In this document: positions 21,640-32,469 of the stretch, piece by piece
How positions within the stretch are numbered: the stretch's first letter is position 1
Layout of the letters: the number at the start of each line of letters is the position of its first letter
Source of the DNA: Ricordea florida
Lineage: Eukaryota > Cnidaria > Anthozoa > Corallimorpharia > Ricordeidae
Assembly (NCBI GenBank): GCA_949710005.1
Contig: OX453280.1
Span: 7,995,034 to 8,059,033, forward strand
Length of the DNA stretch: 64,000 bases
Direction: 5' to 3'
The notes under the pieces: generated by a model
What the model was told of the DNA's origin: nothing
Database searches by the model: none
What the model saw: the letters and a program-made list of their open reading frames with translations, nothing else
Made by a program: the position numbers and the translations under genes

Positions 21640-22770
21640 CAGGGCCCACAGTGGTGTCCCTTCACAATTGATACAGTGCCTGCAACAGTGATCTCTTTTG
21701 GCCAGTCCACTCCGGTGTGCTCAGTGCAATCAATGCATGGATATGGTAAACAGGAACGACTATCATGTAGATGTTTTTCAATGGTATGTAAACTGTATGA
21801 GAACCTCAACTACCAGAGTAATATGTCAGGGCTATTAGATATTTTTAAATATTCAGAGAAGAACTAACTGGCTAGGCGCTGAGGAGGTTTTAGAAAAAAA
21901 TTAAGCCTGTGTGCAAACAGCTTTTGTGGAGTTCCCACGAGTTCACCTGGCAACACTCATACTTTAGTCACAGAGAAAAACTGCCTGCACAGTGAATCTC
22001 AACCAAGCCCTTGTTTCCAAGATATACCACTCGTTACAGGATGTCTGCTCCAGAGATGTAGAGGCAAATCCATTTACGACATTTGGAGGACCAGGAACCA
22101 TAGTAAAGTGCAATGACAGCAAGTTTAATCACAAGGCAAAGATAAATTGCTTTCAGGTTCCAGGGATAGGTGACAAGAAGTGCAATAGTGAATAATTCTA
22201 CACCTTGCTGACAATTTGCACATTGAAGCCTGGAGCAATTGACTATAGAAATCTGAGTATAACCTATTGGTATAACCCTTGCAAAAAGTTTCTATCAGAT
22301 TACCCGAAAAAAAAAAATTAAAAAAAGCATTGACAATTAAGTTGACTTTGCGGCATTCATTTTCAAATAACTTTCTCTTATAAGATCAGAGGGAGAAGAG
22401 CTACGTAGCAAGCATGGGTATTCAGCATTGTAAGCACCAAATCCAGCCCAGCAAAGTGTTACTTTCAAGTTGTGAAGAGGCAAGATGTTGCCCCACTTGA
22501 TCCCATCATGCCACAATGTATCCCACCTGGAACAGTAAACACTTATGACTGGGCTGCATACTGGGGTATGGTACCGAGAATCAACAACATTGCAGCACAC
22601 AGGATGGTAGTGAACAGAAGACACTTCATGGACCCTGTCCTGTTGGGATAACCTCAAGTTGGGGCAAAGAGTATGTCGTGGTATAAGACAGGAATACCTC
22701 CAATCTTACCTTGATGAACGTATGTGGTGCCAGTAAAGAGGCGGCGATCATTAGCAAATAATGCTCAATT
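21640..22770 (+). pseudogene. Merlin/ISXO2-like transposase remnant
   Basis: Separate stretches match the ISXO2-like DDE domain. At 22030-22130 there is ...ANPFTTFGGPGTIVKCNDSKFNHKAK; the family motif is GGPG..V.VDES.F, and here the Asp is in CNDSKF. At 22419-22590 there are KSSPAKCYFQVVKR, LDPIMPQCIPPGTVNTYDWA and AYWGMVPRINN, equivalent to the SD.W.AY motif. A VNRRHFMDPVLLG block at 22609-22650 corresponds to VNHS..FVDP. Near 22690-22725 is LQSYLDERMWC, the family's YLDE.MW tail. Stops and frame changes separate these pieces. An upstream exon-like piece (21645-21780, GPQWCPFTIDTVPATVISFG) precedes them but is not clearly part of the family. Merlin elements are the eukaryotic relatives of IS1016. 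Confidence 0.55.
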
Positions 22771-23345
22771 TCTTGGCCATTTTGCTCTTGCAATTCGTAG
22801 TTGGCAACCCAGTTTTATAGTTGTGATCTAAATAGTCACAATAGAATAAAAACAGTCCAATATGAGTAGATGTGGCACAATACAATCAGTTCAGGGAGGG
22901 GGAAGAGGGTGAAAATTTTTCAGGGAGTGATTTTGCTTTGGAACCCATTTGGTTGAAGGATTCTTTTCCTCCACATTTTTGTTTCAAGTACCACCACTTG
23001 CAGGGTTTTTTTTTAACAAGTTTTCATTGTAGGAATCAGTTTTCCTCTCTGGTTTTTCTTAACGCAGCCTGTCCCTTATTTCAAAGCATAAACATGATAG
23101 GCGATAATTTGTTGGACCATTTTAACCCTTTGGTGATGGCCTCTGCAAATTTGGTTCGATTTCGAACCATGACGTCAGATGTCTCTATAACAACGAATTT
23201 TAGCCTGTTTGTTGTCAAATTTTGAACGAGTAATGTTTGGGAACAGCCAATCACATTTCATCCTTTTGTACGTTCCCCTGAACCATTGGTTGCGGTAGAC
23301 TCAAAGATAAAACCATCGAGTCACACCATCACTTTCAAACCCAAT

Positions 23346-26300
23346 ATGGCGTCTTCGAGTAAGCAATCTTGCGTGCGTTTCACCACTGAAGAAGTGGCAG
23401 AATTTTGTGCTCGAAGTGACAATGATCAAGATAGTGAGTTAGATAGTGAAACTGGAGGTTTGTCGAGCGGAGAAGAATTTGAACTCGACCAGCAAATGGA
23501 AGAAACAAGCGATTCCGATGTTGACACGTGGTGAGTAAACTGTAAGCAATCGTGACATTCTTTGAAAGCAAAGCCGCTTTGGAGAAAAGTGTGACGCTGC
23601 TTGTATTTTCCTGTTCTCAAACTCTTCTAAATAACAGGAATGCCGTTTTCCTTAGCCCATAAAGGTTTTTTTGAACTTTTACAGTGGTTTCAAGCGAAAA
23701 TTCAAGCCACGCAAAAACAGCTGATCTCTCGCGGCAAATATTTTCACCTCATGCTCAAGTTGAGATCAAATAACACCACAACTTCGAAGCGGTTTTTGCA
23801 TTTTCCGGGGCTAGCTTTTGAAAATTGTTTTGAAAGCCAAGATAAGTAGATTTTGAAGGGTTCTATGCATCTTTAGATTTGAAAATTTGAGAATTTGCCT
23901 CTCGTTTAGCTTGGTGAACATACAATTGTATCGGAAGACAGACACATTTTTTTCTACTTACATCTTCCACTAGAAAAATTACATCGAAAAGGATACTCTA
24001 TCTTGCGATGTCGACTTTTCAGTTCGATTGCCTCGTAAATTTATTAGTTTAGACTGTGAGTTTATAATAGCCAATGCGCTAAACTGTTATATTTACATGT
24101 ATATAATTATTTTCAAGGTTGAAAGTATTTGTGTGTATTGTTTTGTACGAATACCAGTCGTTCCGCCACACATTTCTGTGTATTGATTGATACTCACTGT
24201 ATATGAAAGTCTGTCTCTACGAATTTTTTCCTTGAGGTCTTTGCTGAAATTCCTTTTATACCCAATGCTTTGCATAATAATTATGTTCTCAATATTTTTT
24301 TTCTAAAAACTGATTCACTACCATTGGAAGAAAATGTGGTGTTTTATTTGAACATATTTGAAATCCAAATTTTTTTTTTCATGCTGAAAGTTCTCCTGGA
24401 GCTGACGTGGCAAGTGTGAATGTTCTGAGCATTTCTGATAACCCTGATGTTATGAGGGGAAGGGCTCGTGGGAGGCCAAGAGGAAGACGTGGATTACCAA
24501 GACAAAGAGGTCAACCTAGAGGGAGAGGGTTACATCACAGGAGAGTGGCTCCACCTGCTGCAGCTGAGCCATGTAAGTCCTATGATGATCCTGATACAGG
24601 AAATCAACTGCCTCCTTTTTCACCTATACGCCCTCCTGGTCTTCACATGAATTTCCTGGTGTTGCGAGGTGCAATGACAAAGGCGCTTGATTTCTTCAAG
24701 TTGTTTTTTACGAATGCCCTCTTGTTGGAGATCTCCAATCATACAAATGCTTATGCATGGGAAGCTGTTGTCAACAAACCCTACTATGGTGACAGGGAGG
24801 GAGCTTGGAAAGAAACCAATCCTGAGGAAATCGAACGATTGATTGCTATTGTAATGTACTGTGGACTTGTAAACGTAAGTTCATTTCATCGATACTGGAG
24901 TACCAAAACATTGTACCATGGCCTTTGGGCACGCAGCATCATGTCAAGGGATACGTTCAAAGCATTGATGGGGATGCTCCATGTTGTGGACCCAAGCACA
25001 GAAGATGAACGGGATAAGCTGCGAAAAGTCCGTACTCTGTTAGATTTATTCAAAGAAAAATGCAGAGCCCTTTACCAGCCATTCCAGCATGTCTCCGTGG
25101 ATGAAAGAATGGTAAAATCCAAACACAGATCAGGTATACGACAGTATATCAAGGACAAACCCACTAAATGGGGGATCAAGTTGTGGGTGCTCGCAGACAG
25201 TGCCAATGGATACACATGCGACTTTGATGTTTATACTGGACGTCGAAATGCTGATGGGGAGCCCAGTGCAAATGGTCTGGGTTATGATGTTGTAATGAAA
25301 CTTTCTCGTCCACTTGCCAACCAAGGATATCACCTGTACTTTGATAATTTTTACACTTCCCCTAAGCTTGTCAAGGACCTTTACCAACTTCAGATTCCTT
25401 CCTGTGGAACAGCTGCTGAAAACAGGAGGGCATTTCCTGAAGCTATGAAAAGAGGTAAAGAATGGGCGAAAAGAAAAGAGAGAGGTGCAATGAGATGGGT
25501 CAGGGATGACCAGTGCTTAGCCTTGCAGTGGAAAGACAATAGACCTGTGACCATGCTGACATCTATTCACACTGCAAATGATTTTGTCCATGTGTCACGA
25601 AAAGAGAAAATTGCAAACAGATGGCAGAACATTAGAGTGAAGCAACCAAAGTCTATCGATGACTACAATGCTTATGTGAATGGGGTTGATCGCTCAGATC
25701 AAATAATAGGAAAGAGCACAGCCCTCAGGAAATGTATGCATTGGTGGAAGACTTTGTTCTTCCATATGATTGACATTGCTGTTGTCAACAGCTTCATCCT
25801 TTTCCAAATCCACCGAGCTGGAAATCAAGATGTGCCGGAGCTGAAACGAAGTCTATCGATGACTACAATGCTTATGTGAATGGGGTTGATCGCTCAGATC
25901 AAATAATAGGAAAGAGCACAGCCCTCAGGAAATGTATGCATTGGTGGAAGACTTTGTTCTTCCATATGATTGACATTGCTGTTGTCAACAGCTTCATCCT
26001 TTTCCAAATCCACCGAGCTGGAAATCAAGATGTGCCGGAGCTGAAACGACCTCAGAAATATTCAGTGACAGAGTTTAGGGAAGAACTTGTGAGGCAATTG
26101 GCTGGCTTTGAAGAATATGGAAAGCCACCAGTCTTCAAGCCCAATGCAACAGACCCCGGAGACTTTGACACTGTGCACATTCCACAGGTCTCTGACACCA
26201 AGCGAAACTGCAGAGTGTGCTACGATACTACCAAGAAGACTCTAAAGGTTGTAACATACTGCAGTGCTCCCCAGTGTCAAGTTTATTTGCATTGCACACA

Positions 26301-26355
26301 GGACAAGAATTGTTTTCAGCTGTGGCACTCAAGGAATTATGTACACAGACGATAA
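23346..26355 (+). pseudogene. PiggyBac transposase, near-intact, broken by a 200-bp duplication (exons 23346-23530, 24391-26355)
   Basis: Exon 1 (MASSSKQSCVRFTTEEVAEF, then an acidic stretch) ends at donor GTG|GTGAGT (23530). Exon 2 starts after ...CTGAAAG (24390) and joins in frame to SPGADVASVNVLS. An Arg/Gly-rich linker (about 24450-24545) precedes the core. The catalytic Asps are visible: VSVDERMVKSKHR, LWVLADSANGYTCDF, YLYFDNFYTSPKLV-like (LYFDNFYTS), and VNGVDRSDQ. The C-terminal cross-braced zinc ribbon is complete: CRVCYDTTKKTLK...YCSAPQCQVYLHC...CFQLWHSRN. The exact tandem repeat 25651-25850 / 25851-26050 shifts the frame, so the first reading frame stops at 25879 and the tail is readable only from the second repeat copy. 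No other lesion is seen. Confidence 0.85.
25651..26050 (+). repeat. exact 200-bp tandem duplication inside the PiggyBac transposase
   Basis: Bases 25651-25850 recur at 25851-26050 with identity over 199 of 200 positions; only the junction base differs (A versus C). Because 200 is not a multiple of 3, the duplication shifts the frame. It contains the VNGVDRSDQ motif. It may be a very recent mutation or an assembly artefact. Confidence 0.95.
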
Positions 26356-26979
26356 CTTTCATTCACATGTACATACCGATGTTTGTTTACTTTCACCGTA
26401 CTGTTGTTATTGTTGCCACAGCAAAATGCTGATTCCATCGTTTGTCTATTACAGTATTCTTTATTTATGGGCATGGGATGTACATGCCATGCATTGTAGT
26501 TAATGTTGAAATTATAGTTTGTAAAACTTGTCTTGGTTAGAGGTGTGGAATAAGCTTTATTTTTATCTGTCTAAAGTTTCGAAACTCAACAATTGGACGC
26601 TTGAAGGCACTTGTAGTTATTTTGCCATAACTTTGTGAGTTTTCAACAGATTCTCTTCAAATTTTCAGGGAAGGTGTATGAAATAATGAGCTAAAACTTC
26701 TTTTTTAACAGTTCTTAGCTGTTTAAAAAGAAAAGTTGCTGCATTCAATTTTCTTTCAAAAAGCTTGTTTTCTCCACCACATCAGGTCGACAAAATGAGT
26801 AAAAAAAATTTTTTGGAAATAGAAACACAAACACTAATGGCATATTCTGAAAGTCCATTTATTTAGCTTTAAAATGATACATACCTGGGAAAAATTGATG
26901 AAATAGTCAAAGAGAAGTGCAAATTTAAAACCAACCTGTCAAAGATGGTCATTTTTGTAGGCAGTCACCAATGGGTTAA

Positions 26980-27842
26980 GCCAAAAGGTTTTGATGAAAT
27001 TCTTCCAAAACTCAGCAGTGGTTAATGAAAATAGTCTCTAACGGCACTGAAGTTTGAGTAAGGTCTTTTCACACTGTGCAGAATTCAAACATGAAACAAA
27101 ATAAAAGGGCTAAGTAATCAATATTTTCAAACTTGTTCAGCACAAACATTATGAATAGTACACTTAAATACTTTGATTAGCGTCCCAGATTAAATGGTAC
27201 TGTATATAGTGAAAAAACAACGAAGAAGCTTATTGGCTAAAATTAATGATTTATTATAGCCTCATAGCTTATGAAAAGATAATACAAACCTTGCTTGCAG
27301 AGGTCACCACAATGCAATGCTGTTGGTGTCTTCTATACTTAGTCTTCTTTCCTATCAGCAGGTTTGAATGTTCCTATTATAACCTACCATTTACAAAATC
27401 CAATATATAATAGCTAGTAGTATAGGGATGCAGGTCCTAGCCCAACATGGGGCCGCATAAAAAAAAAACAGGAAAAAATGGAAATAAAATTTAACCAAAT
27501 CCCAAAAAAATTTAATCAACCAAGATCTGATAAAATCAGACCAGAGGAAAGTCCAACCAGACCCAACAAAACCTAACAAAATCATACCGAATCATGCAAA
27601 GCAAAATCAAAATCAGAACAACATCAAAATAGACCAAAATCCCAATCAGAATCTATTGGACAGACCCTTGCCAACCATCCGACCAACAGTCTCAACTAAT
27701 TTCCGTAGTATATCTACTGATGGCATATAAATATTCTACAACCGCTGTCTTCTTAACCACTCATTAACCCAACCAACACGATGTTGGTATAACTTAAACA
27801 CGTCATATCACATAAACTAAAATTGATGAGCTTGTCAATTTC
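26980..27842. other. intergenic, AT-rich, nothing recognised
   Basis: Includes an A-rich, AACCAAATCCC-like low-complexity tract at about 27455-27660 (repeated words such as AACCAG, CCCAACA, AAAATC). No coding motif on either strand. Confidence 0.4.
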
Positions 27843-28250
27843 ATGACCACTGCAGTAAGTGAAAACTTGGAACCAGTTCGAAACGTGCGACTACCATATG
27901 GTTTAAAAGAAGAATCTACGTTACAGAGAATCACAATGAATCCATCCACTACCAATACTGGAGAAATGTTGGAAGTTGATATTCCTTGTTTACATGAAGA
28001 TATAGTCACAGTACCCAATAGTGTATTTCTGATATTCAACTTAACCATATCAGGTCATGCAAATAAAAGTTATAAAAAATGGAGGACAAAACTCCAGGAA
28101 GAAAAACTTCTCACAAATGTTGTGCTGCTTCACTTTGCCTTGGAGTCTGTCTTCAGTGTTTTAAAGCACACAAGTGGTGGCAATTTGTTGCCATTGAGCT
28201 ATGGTCCTTCTTTCGGAAAGCTGATTTACAGGAAAGGGGGATTTGATTAA
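27843..28250 (+). pseudogene. capsid-like protein fragment of a repeated virus-like or Polinton-like family
   Basis: The frame encodes RNVRLPYGLKEESTLQRI, TNTGEMLEVDIPCLHED and VPNSVFLIFNLTISGHANKS. These resemble the N-terminal strands of a protein family repeated in cnidarian genomes that I associate with Polinton/adintovirus-type capsids. After ANKS the sequence no longer follows the family (YKKWRTKLQEEKLL...), so only the first 80 or so residues are preserved, with a deletion near 28080. No neighbouring Polinton genes (polymerase B, retroviral-type integrase, packaging ATPase) are seen. The capsid assignment is tentative. Confidence 0.4.
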
Positions 28251-28489
28251 AACATATACTCTGAAAAGGGATATAGAGATGTGAAATTGAGCATAGATGG
28301 CATTTATGATACAGATTGTACTACAGTTATTAGTAGAACAAGTATTTAGCAGGATTGGAAAGTTTCAATTCCCTGAGAGGATCTCTCAGTCAACACTTGG
28401 TGACAGGCAAGACATTGATGCCTGTACAATTATTTGAGTCATATTCGGTTGCTTTTGTGCATCCGAAGCACTGGACATTTCACTCCTGT

Positions 28490-28870
28490 GGCAACAGCTA
28501 CCTCAGACGTGGACTAATTGCCTTATAAATGCTATCTGTGAAGGAGACAAATGGTATGATGACCTTTATGCTGATGCTGAAATGTAGCTTAGTGCTGCTG
28601 GTAATGAATGTTGTGTACAGCCTACTGATCCTGTATTTGACTTCACTAATGCTGATAATTACAAGAAATTAACTAATTATGCTCAGAGATCTTCTGATTC
28701 TGATAGATATGAAGTACTCATTGAGATCCCTGTTGGCTTTTGCGTTGAGAAATTCATTAATTCTAGTATTTGCAAGTTTAGAAAGCAACTTACGGAAAAT
28801 TCTAGATGCAAGATGCACATCACTTGGGATTGCAGATGCAATTGTTGACGCAACTATTGTTTTGAAATCC
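28490..28870 (+). pseudogene. decayed coding fragment of unrecognised repeated family
   Basis: Plus-strand pieces read WTNCLINAICEGDKWYDDLY, then a TAG, then PVFDFTNADNYKKLTNYAQ, RYEVLIEIPVGFCVEKFINS and CKFRKQLTENSRCKMHITWD. The spacing and style (acidic helix, NYKKL.NYA, RYEVLIEI) resemble a protein family seen repeatedly in cnidarian genomes; its function is unknown to me. The fragment ends in stops near 28845. It follows the capsid-like fragment on the same strand and may or may not derive from the same element. Confidence 0.35.
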
Positions 28871-28889
28871 ATCTCCAATTTGTCATTAT

Positions 28890-29381
28890 TTGAGACGCAA
28901 CTTTGACAAAATTCAACAAATTTTGAGGGAAACTTCTTAAGGTTCCTGTCTGCGGCAAATTCGCGCACCTCAGCTCAAAAATTCTGCTGTTGTTGATGAC
29001 CGGTCAAATGCTTTGCGAACGCTTGCCGTATAGGATACAACTTGATTCTCTCAATTTCCATTAGTTTCACGAACTTTCTGTTCCACTTTTCCTGCCTCCC
29101 CATAAGACAAAATCATGCCGCTAGCTCATCCATTTCTTTTTCATTCAGCGAGGTGACTGTTTTATTTCTTCCTGCGGATCTTTTACTCTTACCGACTGTT
29201 GACTTTCGGAGGTTTAGTGGAAGACTTTGTTGCTTTGGCTGTTGATTCGCTTTTGGGCTTTTGTCGCTATCCTCAGAACTTTCTTTCAGACAGGAAGACA
29301 TAGAATCCTCAGAGGAAAATCCAAACTATCACTAGAACTATCCGAAAAATCTTTGCACAACCCATTGCCATCATCCGCCAT
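28890..29381 (-). pseudogene. minus-strand acidic/zinc-finger-like exon, frameshifted
   Basis: An ATG at 29381 opens MADDGNGLCKDFSDSSSDSL, one frame shift (near 29310) leads to SEDSDKSPKANQQPKQQSLP and a basic segment (KSKRSAGRNKT), and further frame changes lead to FAADRNLKKFPSKFVEFCQS. The last piece looks like the start of a BED/CGGBP1-type finger (FP..F..FC..C). I cannot assign a superfamily; it may be the first exon of a hAT- or PiggyBac-type transposase. Confidence 0.25.
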
Positions 29382-30303
29382 TATAAAAGTGACAGTAGAA
29401 ATTCGCATCAGAAAGTAACATGTACCTAGCGCAATTTGATTGGTCGTTGTAATAATACCTCTGTTTTCTTTGCTGCGAAATAGGAGCTAACAATAGCACC
29501 ATCTGCTACTGTGCTGGGGCAAAGGGCTAATATAGGAGAGGAACGCTCCTGGTGATGGGCTCCTGGTGGAATTCTAGGAGATAAGGGGGTGGTCATCCCC
29601 CCGCCCTGAAATTTCAATTCCCCCTCAAATCTAGACAGGGATTTATTATTTCACAATAAGATTTGGGACACAATTAGTATACGCCACAATGCGACTTTAC
29701 ACCACGGTGCGCATTTTTCTTTTACATTTCAACTTTTTTTTGGCCATAATTATAAAATTTTATCAAAGTGAAATGTTACATTCGTTTGTTGCAGGACTGT
29801 TCCATTCTAGAGTGTGCACTGCGGCCAAATGTTTCCTTTCTGCATGTTGTTTGGCCCTGCCAAGTTTGAATCCTGGATGAGATATTGCTCAGAAGTAAGG
29901 TTAACGAATGTGGGATCCTATCAGGGGTTATCTTCTTTTTCTGACCATTAATCAGCCATAAATTTGAGAAAATTCCTCACCTACAAATGATTCCTCACCG
30001 TTTTGACGGCAGCCATGTTATCTGTGTCAACATTAACTACTTATAGTGGTTAAGCACAAAATCTTCCCCCAAATACGGCAATATTGACCATTTTCGTAAA
30101 ACCAATCAGATGGTGGAATAAAGCATTCACCGAGCAGTGGCACCTCTCTGGCCATAATTACAGCGTGTTGACAGGTAACGTCCTATACTTGAGACTCACT
30201 CGGTAGGCTTTTCGGAACGAAAATACCACGCAAGCTTTGTTCATCAAAGAAAGAATTATATCATAGAGAAGTTTATTTATTAACGAAAGAGTTATATTTA
30301 TTT
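29382..30303. other. intergenic, nothing recognised
   Basis: About 900 bases without supportable coding sequence or clear inverted repeats. Confidence 0.4.
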
Positions 30304-32005
30304 ATGGCTGGTAGCGATCTCAAAGACTGGTCAAGAAGTCTTCACGAAGTCCATGGCTCAGGAAGCGCTTCAAGAATTCAGCTGATTGTGCGACTTGAAG
30401 AAGCTGGATGGAAAATTGTATCTCGTGAATGTCGGAAGCGAGTCCACTTTATTTACGTGGATCCAGAGAACGCAATCTAGAGACTGATGGAATTCTCGAC
30501 CGATTTGTTAAGGAGAATATCCCTGAGATTATTCAGAAGCAAGTGTCTGTCCTAAAGATTCCGATGAAATTTATGAACCGCCTGTGAAAAAGTAAACCCC
30601 TGAATCTCTTGACAAATCAGGGTAAGGAATACCATTCTTCCCCCGTTTGCAGTGAAGGTTGTGTGTGCATTTTTATCAGTAAATTAAGAAATTTGAAGTG
30701 CAACTATTGCATAACAATTCTTATACATGTAGTTTGGACATTGTAAGTTTAGAATCTTGTCACTGTACTTTTTTCGTTTAGCCTGTTTTTTTACATGTCA
30801 TGTTTTTAATTTTTATTTCATGCCTAATTGTGGAATTCTTTCAAACTTTACTTTTGCTTTTTTTTCCTTCTGTAGTTTGATCATTCCAGAGGAATTATTT
30901 GTGGGGACATCCTCTTCCATATTGCAATTTGTGAATGATTTAAACAGATTTTTTCAATGTCCATCTTACCATGGGAAATGTAAAGGTAATCTTTAGTCCA
31001 CTCGCTGTATGAAAGAGGAAGTTTACACTCCAGTCTTTGCCGAGCCTCATTCAAAAACTGCTTGTGTTTGTATTTCTTTCACACCATCTCAAGAAGAAAC
31101 ATGGATAGGTTTGAGTAGTAGAGTTTGCTTTTAGATAAAATCTCAACATTACTCTGTTAGTATTGATTCAAGCCTGCCTTATTATTGAAACTGACAAACC
31201 ATTCCTTTGTGAATGTTATCCTGGCTACTGTGAGAGCTGTTCCCTCTTGGCAGAAAACTCTATTGGTTTGAATACTTCAGTGTTTTTTATGTTTTTGTCT
31301 CAGGAAAGCTTGTACTAACTGCATGTGAAAAGAAAGGATTTGGAGGGGCCATGATGTTCACCTTTAAGTGCTGTGGGTGCTGGACCACTGAGATTGACTA
31401 CAGAAGCAGTCAACTTGCCCAGAATTTAAGGCCGCAGATAGTATCCTTGGCCCTTTCTTTCGCATTTTTCATTAGTGAGCATGGGTATGCAAGTTATAGG
31501 AAAACACTCGGGAGGGGTTTGGGCTTGGGTGTAACGTTGGAAAAACCCTTTTTGGAGGTTATTGACCTTGCACTTCCACATATCAAAGACATGCTTGATA
31601 AGATGTGTGACGATGCTAAGAATCAAATGAAACAGCTCTCATCTCATCAAATAGGTAGCTGGTCCAGAGCTGTAACATGCTGTGATGGTTGCTGGCTAAT
31701 AAGGGGGCATTTTAGTCAAAATTGTACCTTCATGATCAAGAACTATATTACAGGTGCCCTTCTTTATTATGGGCATCTGCCAATGCGAGGTGCAGATAGA
31801 ATTTGTGATGAAGATTTATGGCAAGGCACTACCAAGTCAGCTGAGGGTCACCTGAGCTGAAAGCTTTGGGCTCAGGCCAAAGAAGAAGGCCTGGAAGTTG
31901 AAATGCAAACTCTTCATCTGCCAAAGGGTTTAGGTATTCATTTTCCAAGGAGCAAGAATCAAGGGTTATGTTATGTGGGGGGCATGTGGGTAGGGCACAT
32001 TTACG
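30304..32005 (+). pseudogene. Mutator-like transposase with core, decayed (exons ~30304-30621, 30876-30985, 31304-32005)
   Basis: Exon 1 begins MAGSDLKDWSRSLHEVHGSG and has GWKIVSRECRKRVHFIYVDP. A one-base loss near 30473 moves the continuation to another frame (ETDGILDRFVKENIPEIIQK). Exon 2 (EELFVGTSSSILQFVNDLNR, CPSYHGKCK) lies between TGTAG and GTAATC. Exon 3 joins in phase (GKLVLTACEKKGFGGAMMFT). The core follows: ALPHIKDMLDKMCDDAKNQM, IGSWSRAVTCCDGCWLIRGH (probable first catalytic Asp in CDGCW), NCTFMIKNYITGALLYYGHL, DEDLWQGTTKSAEGHLS. A TGA at 31858-31860 is followed in frame by KLWAQAKEEGLEVE, and after one more frame change by NSSSAKGFRYSF and VMLCGGHVGRAH. The second Asp region is damaged and the C-terminus is lost at about 32005, where minus-strand gag sequence begins. 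Confidence 0.65.
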
Positions 32006-32012
32006 GACGGAT

Positions 32013-32465
32013 TTTCATCATTTTGCTCCTTTGTGCCCATCGCTTTGACCTGCTCCTTCGAAGCTTTGGATGCTCTTGCCATAGAAATCGCTTTTTCCAA
32101 TGTAAGCTTATCCTCTCTCAATAGTCATTCCTTCACTGATAGATCTCTTGTGCTGAACACAAACTTATCTCTCACCATGTCGTCCACTGCCATGTACTCG
32201 CATGATTTCACCTTGTTTTTCAATCATGTGACGAACTGGTCCACCGTTTCAGAGTCTTTCTGTGTTATCTGCCAAAATTGATATCTTTCGAAGACTACGT
32301 TCTTCCTGAGGTTGCAGTACCGCTCAAACTGCTCAAGAACCTTATTCAGCTTCTTCCTTGCCTTCGGAAAACTGAAATGTGTTAAACATCTCAATGGCGT
32401 CCTCGCCGGCGAAGTTGAGTAAGATGGCTATCTTGACCGTATCATCTTTCTTTTTGCTTCCCGAA
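32013..32465 (-). pseudogene. gypsy-type gag fragment
   Basis: On the minus strand: KKKDDTVKIAILLNFAGEDA followed by IEMFNTFQFSEGKEEAE; then, one frame away, VLEQFERYCNLRKNVVFERY and QFWQITQKDSETVDQFVT, TAG/TGA interruptions, and KVKSCEYMAVDDMVRDKFVF, ending in LTLEKAISMARASKASKEQ. This is the capsid/gag pattern of Ty3/gypsy elements (retrotransposon gag domain). No LTR or pol is attached. It abuts the end of the Mutator-like pseudogene and the start of PiggyBac-associated sequence, so it is a truncated insertion. Confidence 0.6.
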
Positions 32466-32469
32466 GCAG

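Larger units (their letters stand above)
23126..26975 (+). mobile_element. PiggyBac element with TIRs and TTAA duplication
   Basis: The left end is TTAA|CCCTTTGGTGATGGCC (TTAA at 23122-23125). The right end is GGCAGTCACCAATGGG|TTAA (TTAA at 26976-26979). The ends are inverted repeats of about 16 bp with three mismatches, flanked by the TTAA duplication diagnostic of PiggyBac. The 3.85-kb interior carries one two-exon transposase gene. Apart from a 200-bp tandem duplication in the gene the copy appears well preserved, suggesting recent activity. Confidence 0.85.

Noticed and set aside
24407-24412. Start of the long PiggyBac frame at 24407 as the true translation start
   Set aside because: The codon is GTG and a better first exon (23346-23530) splices to it in frame.
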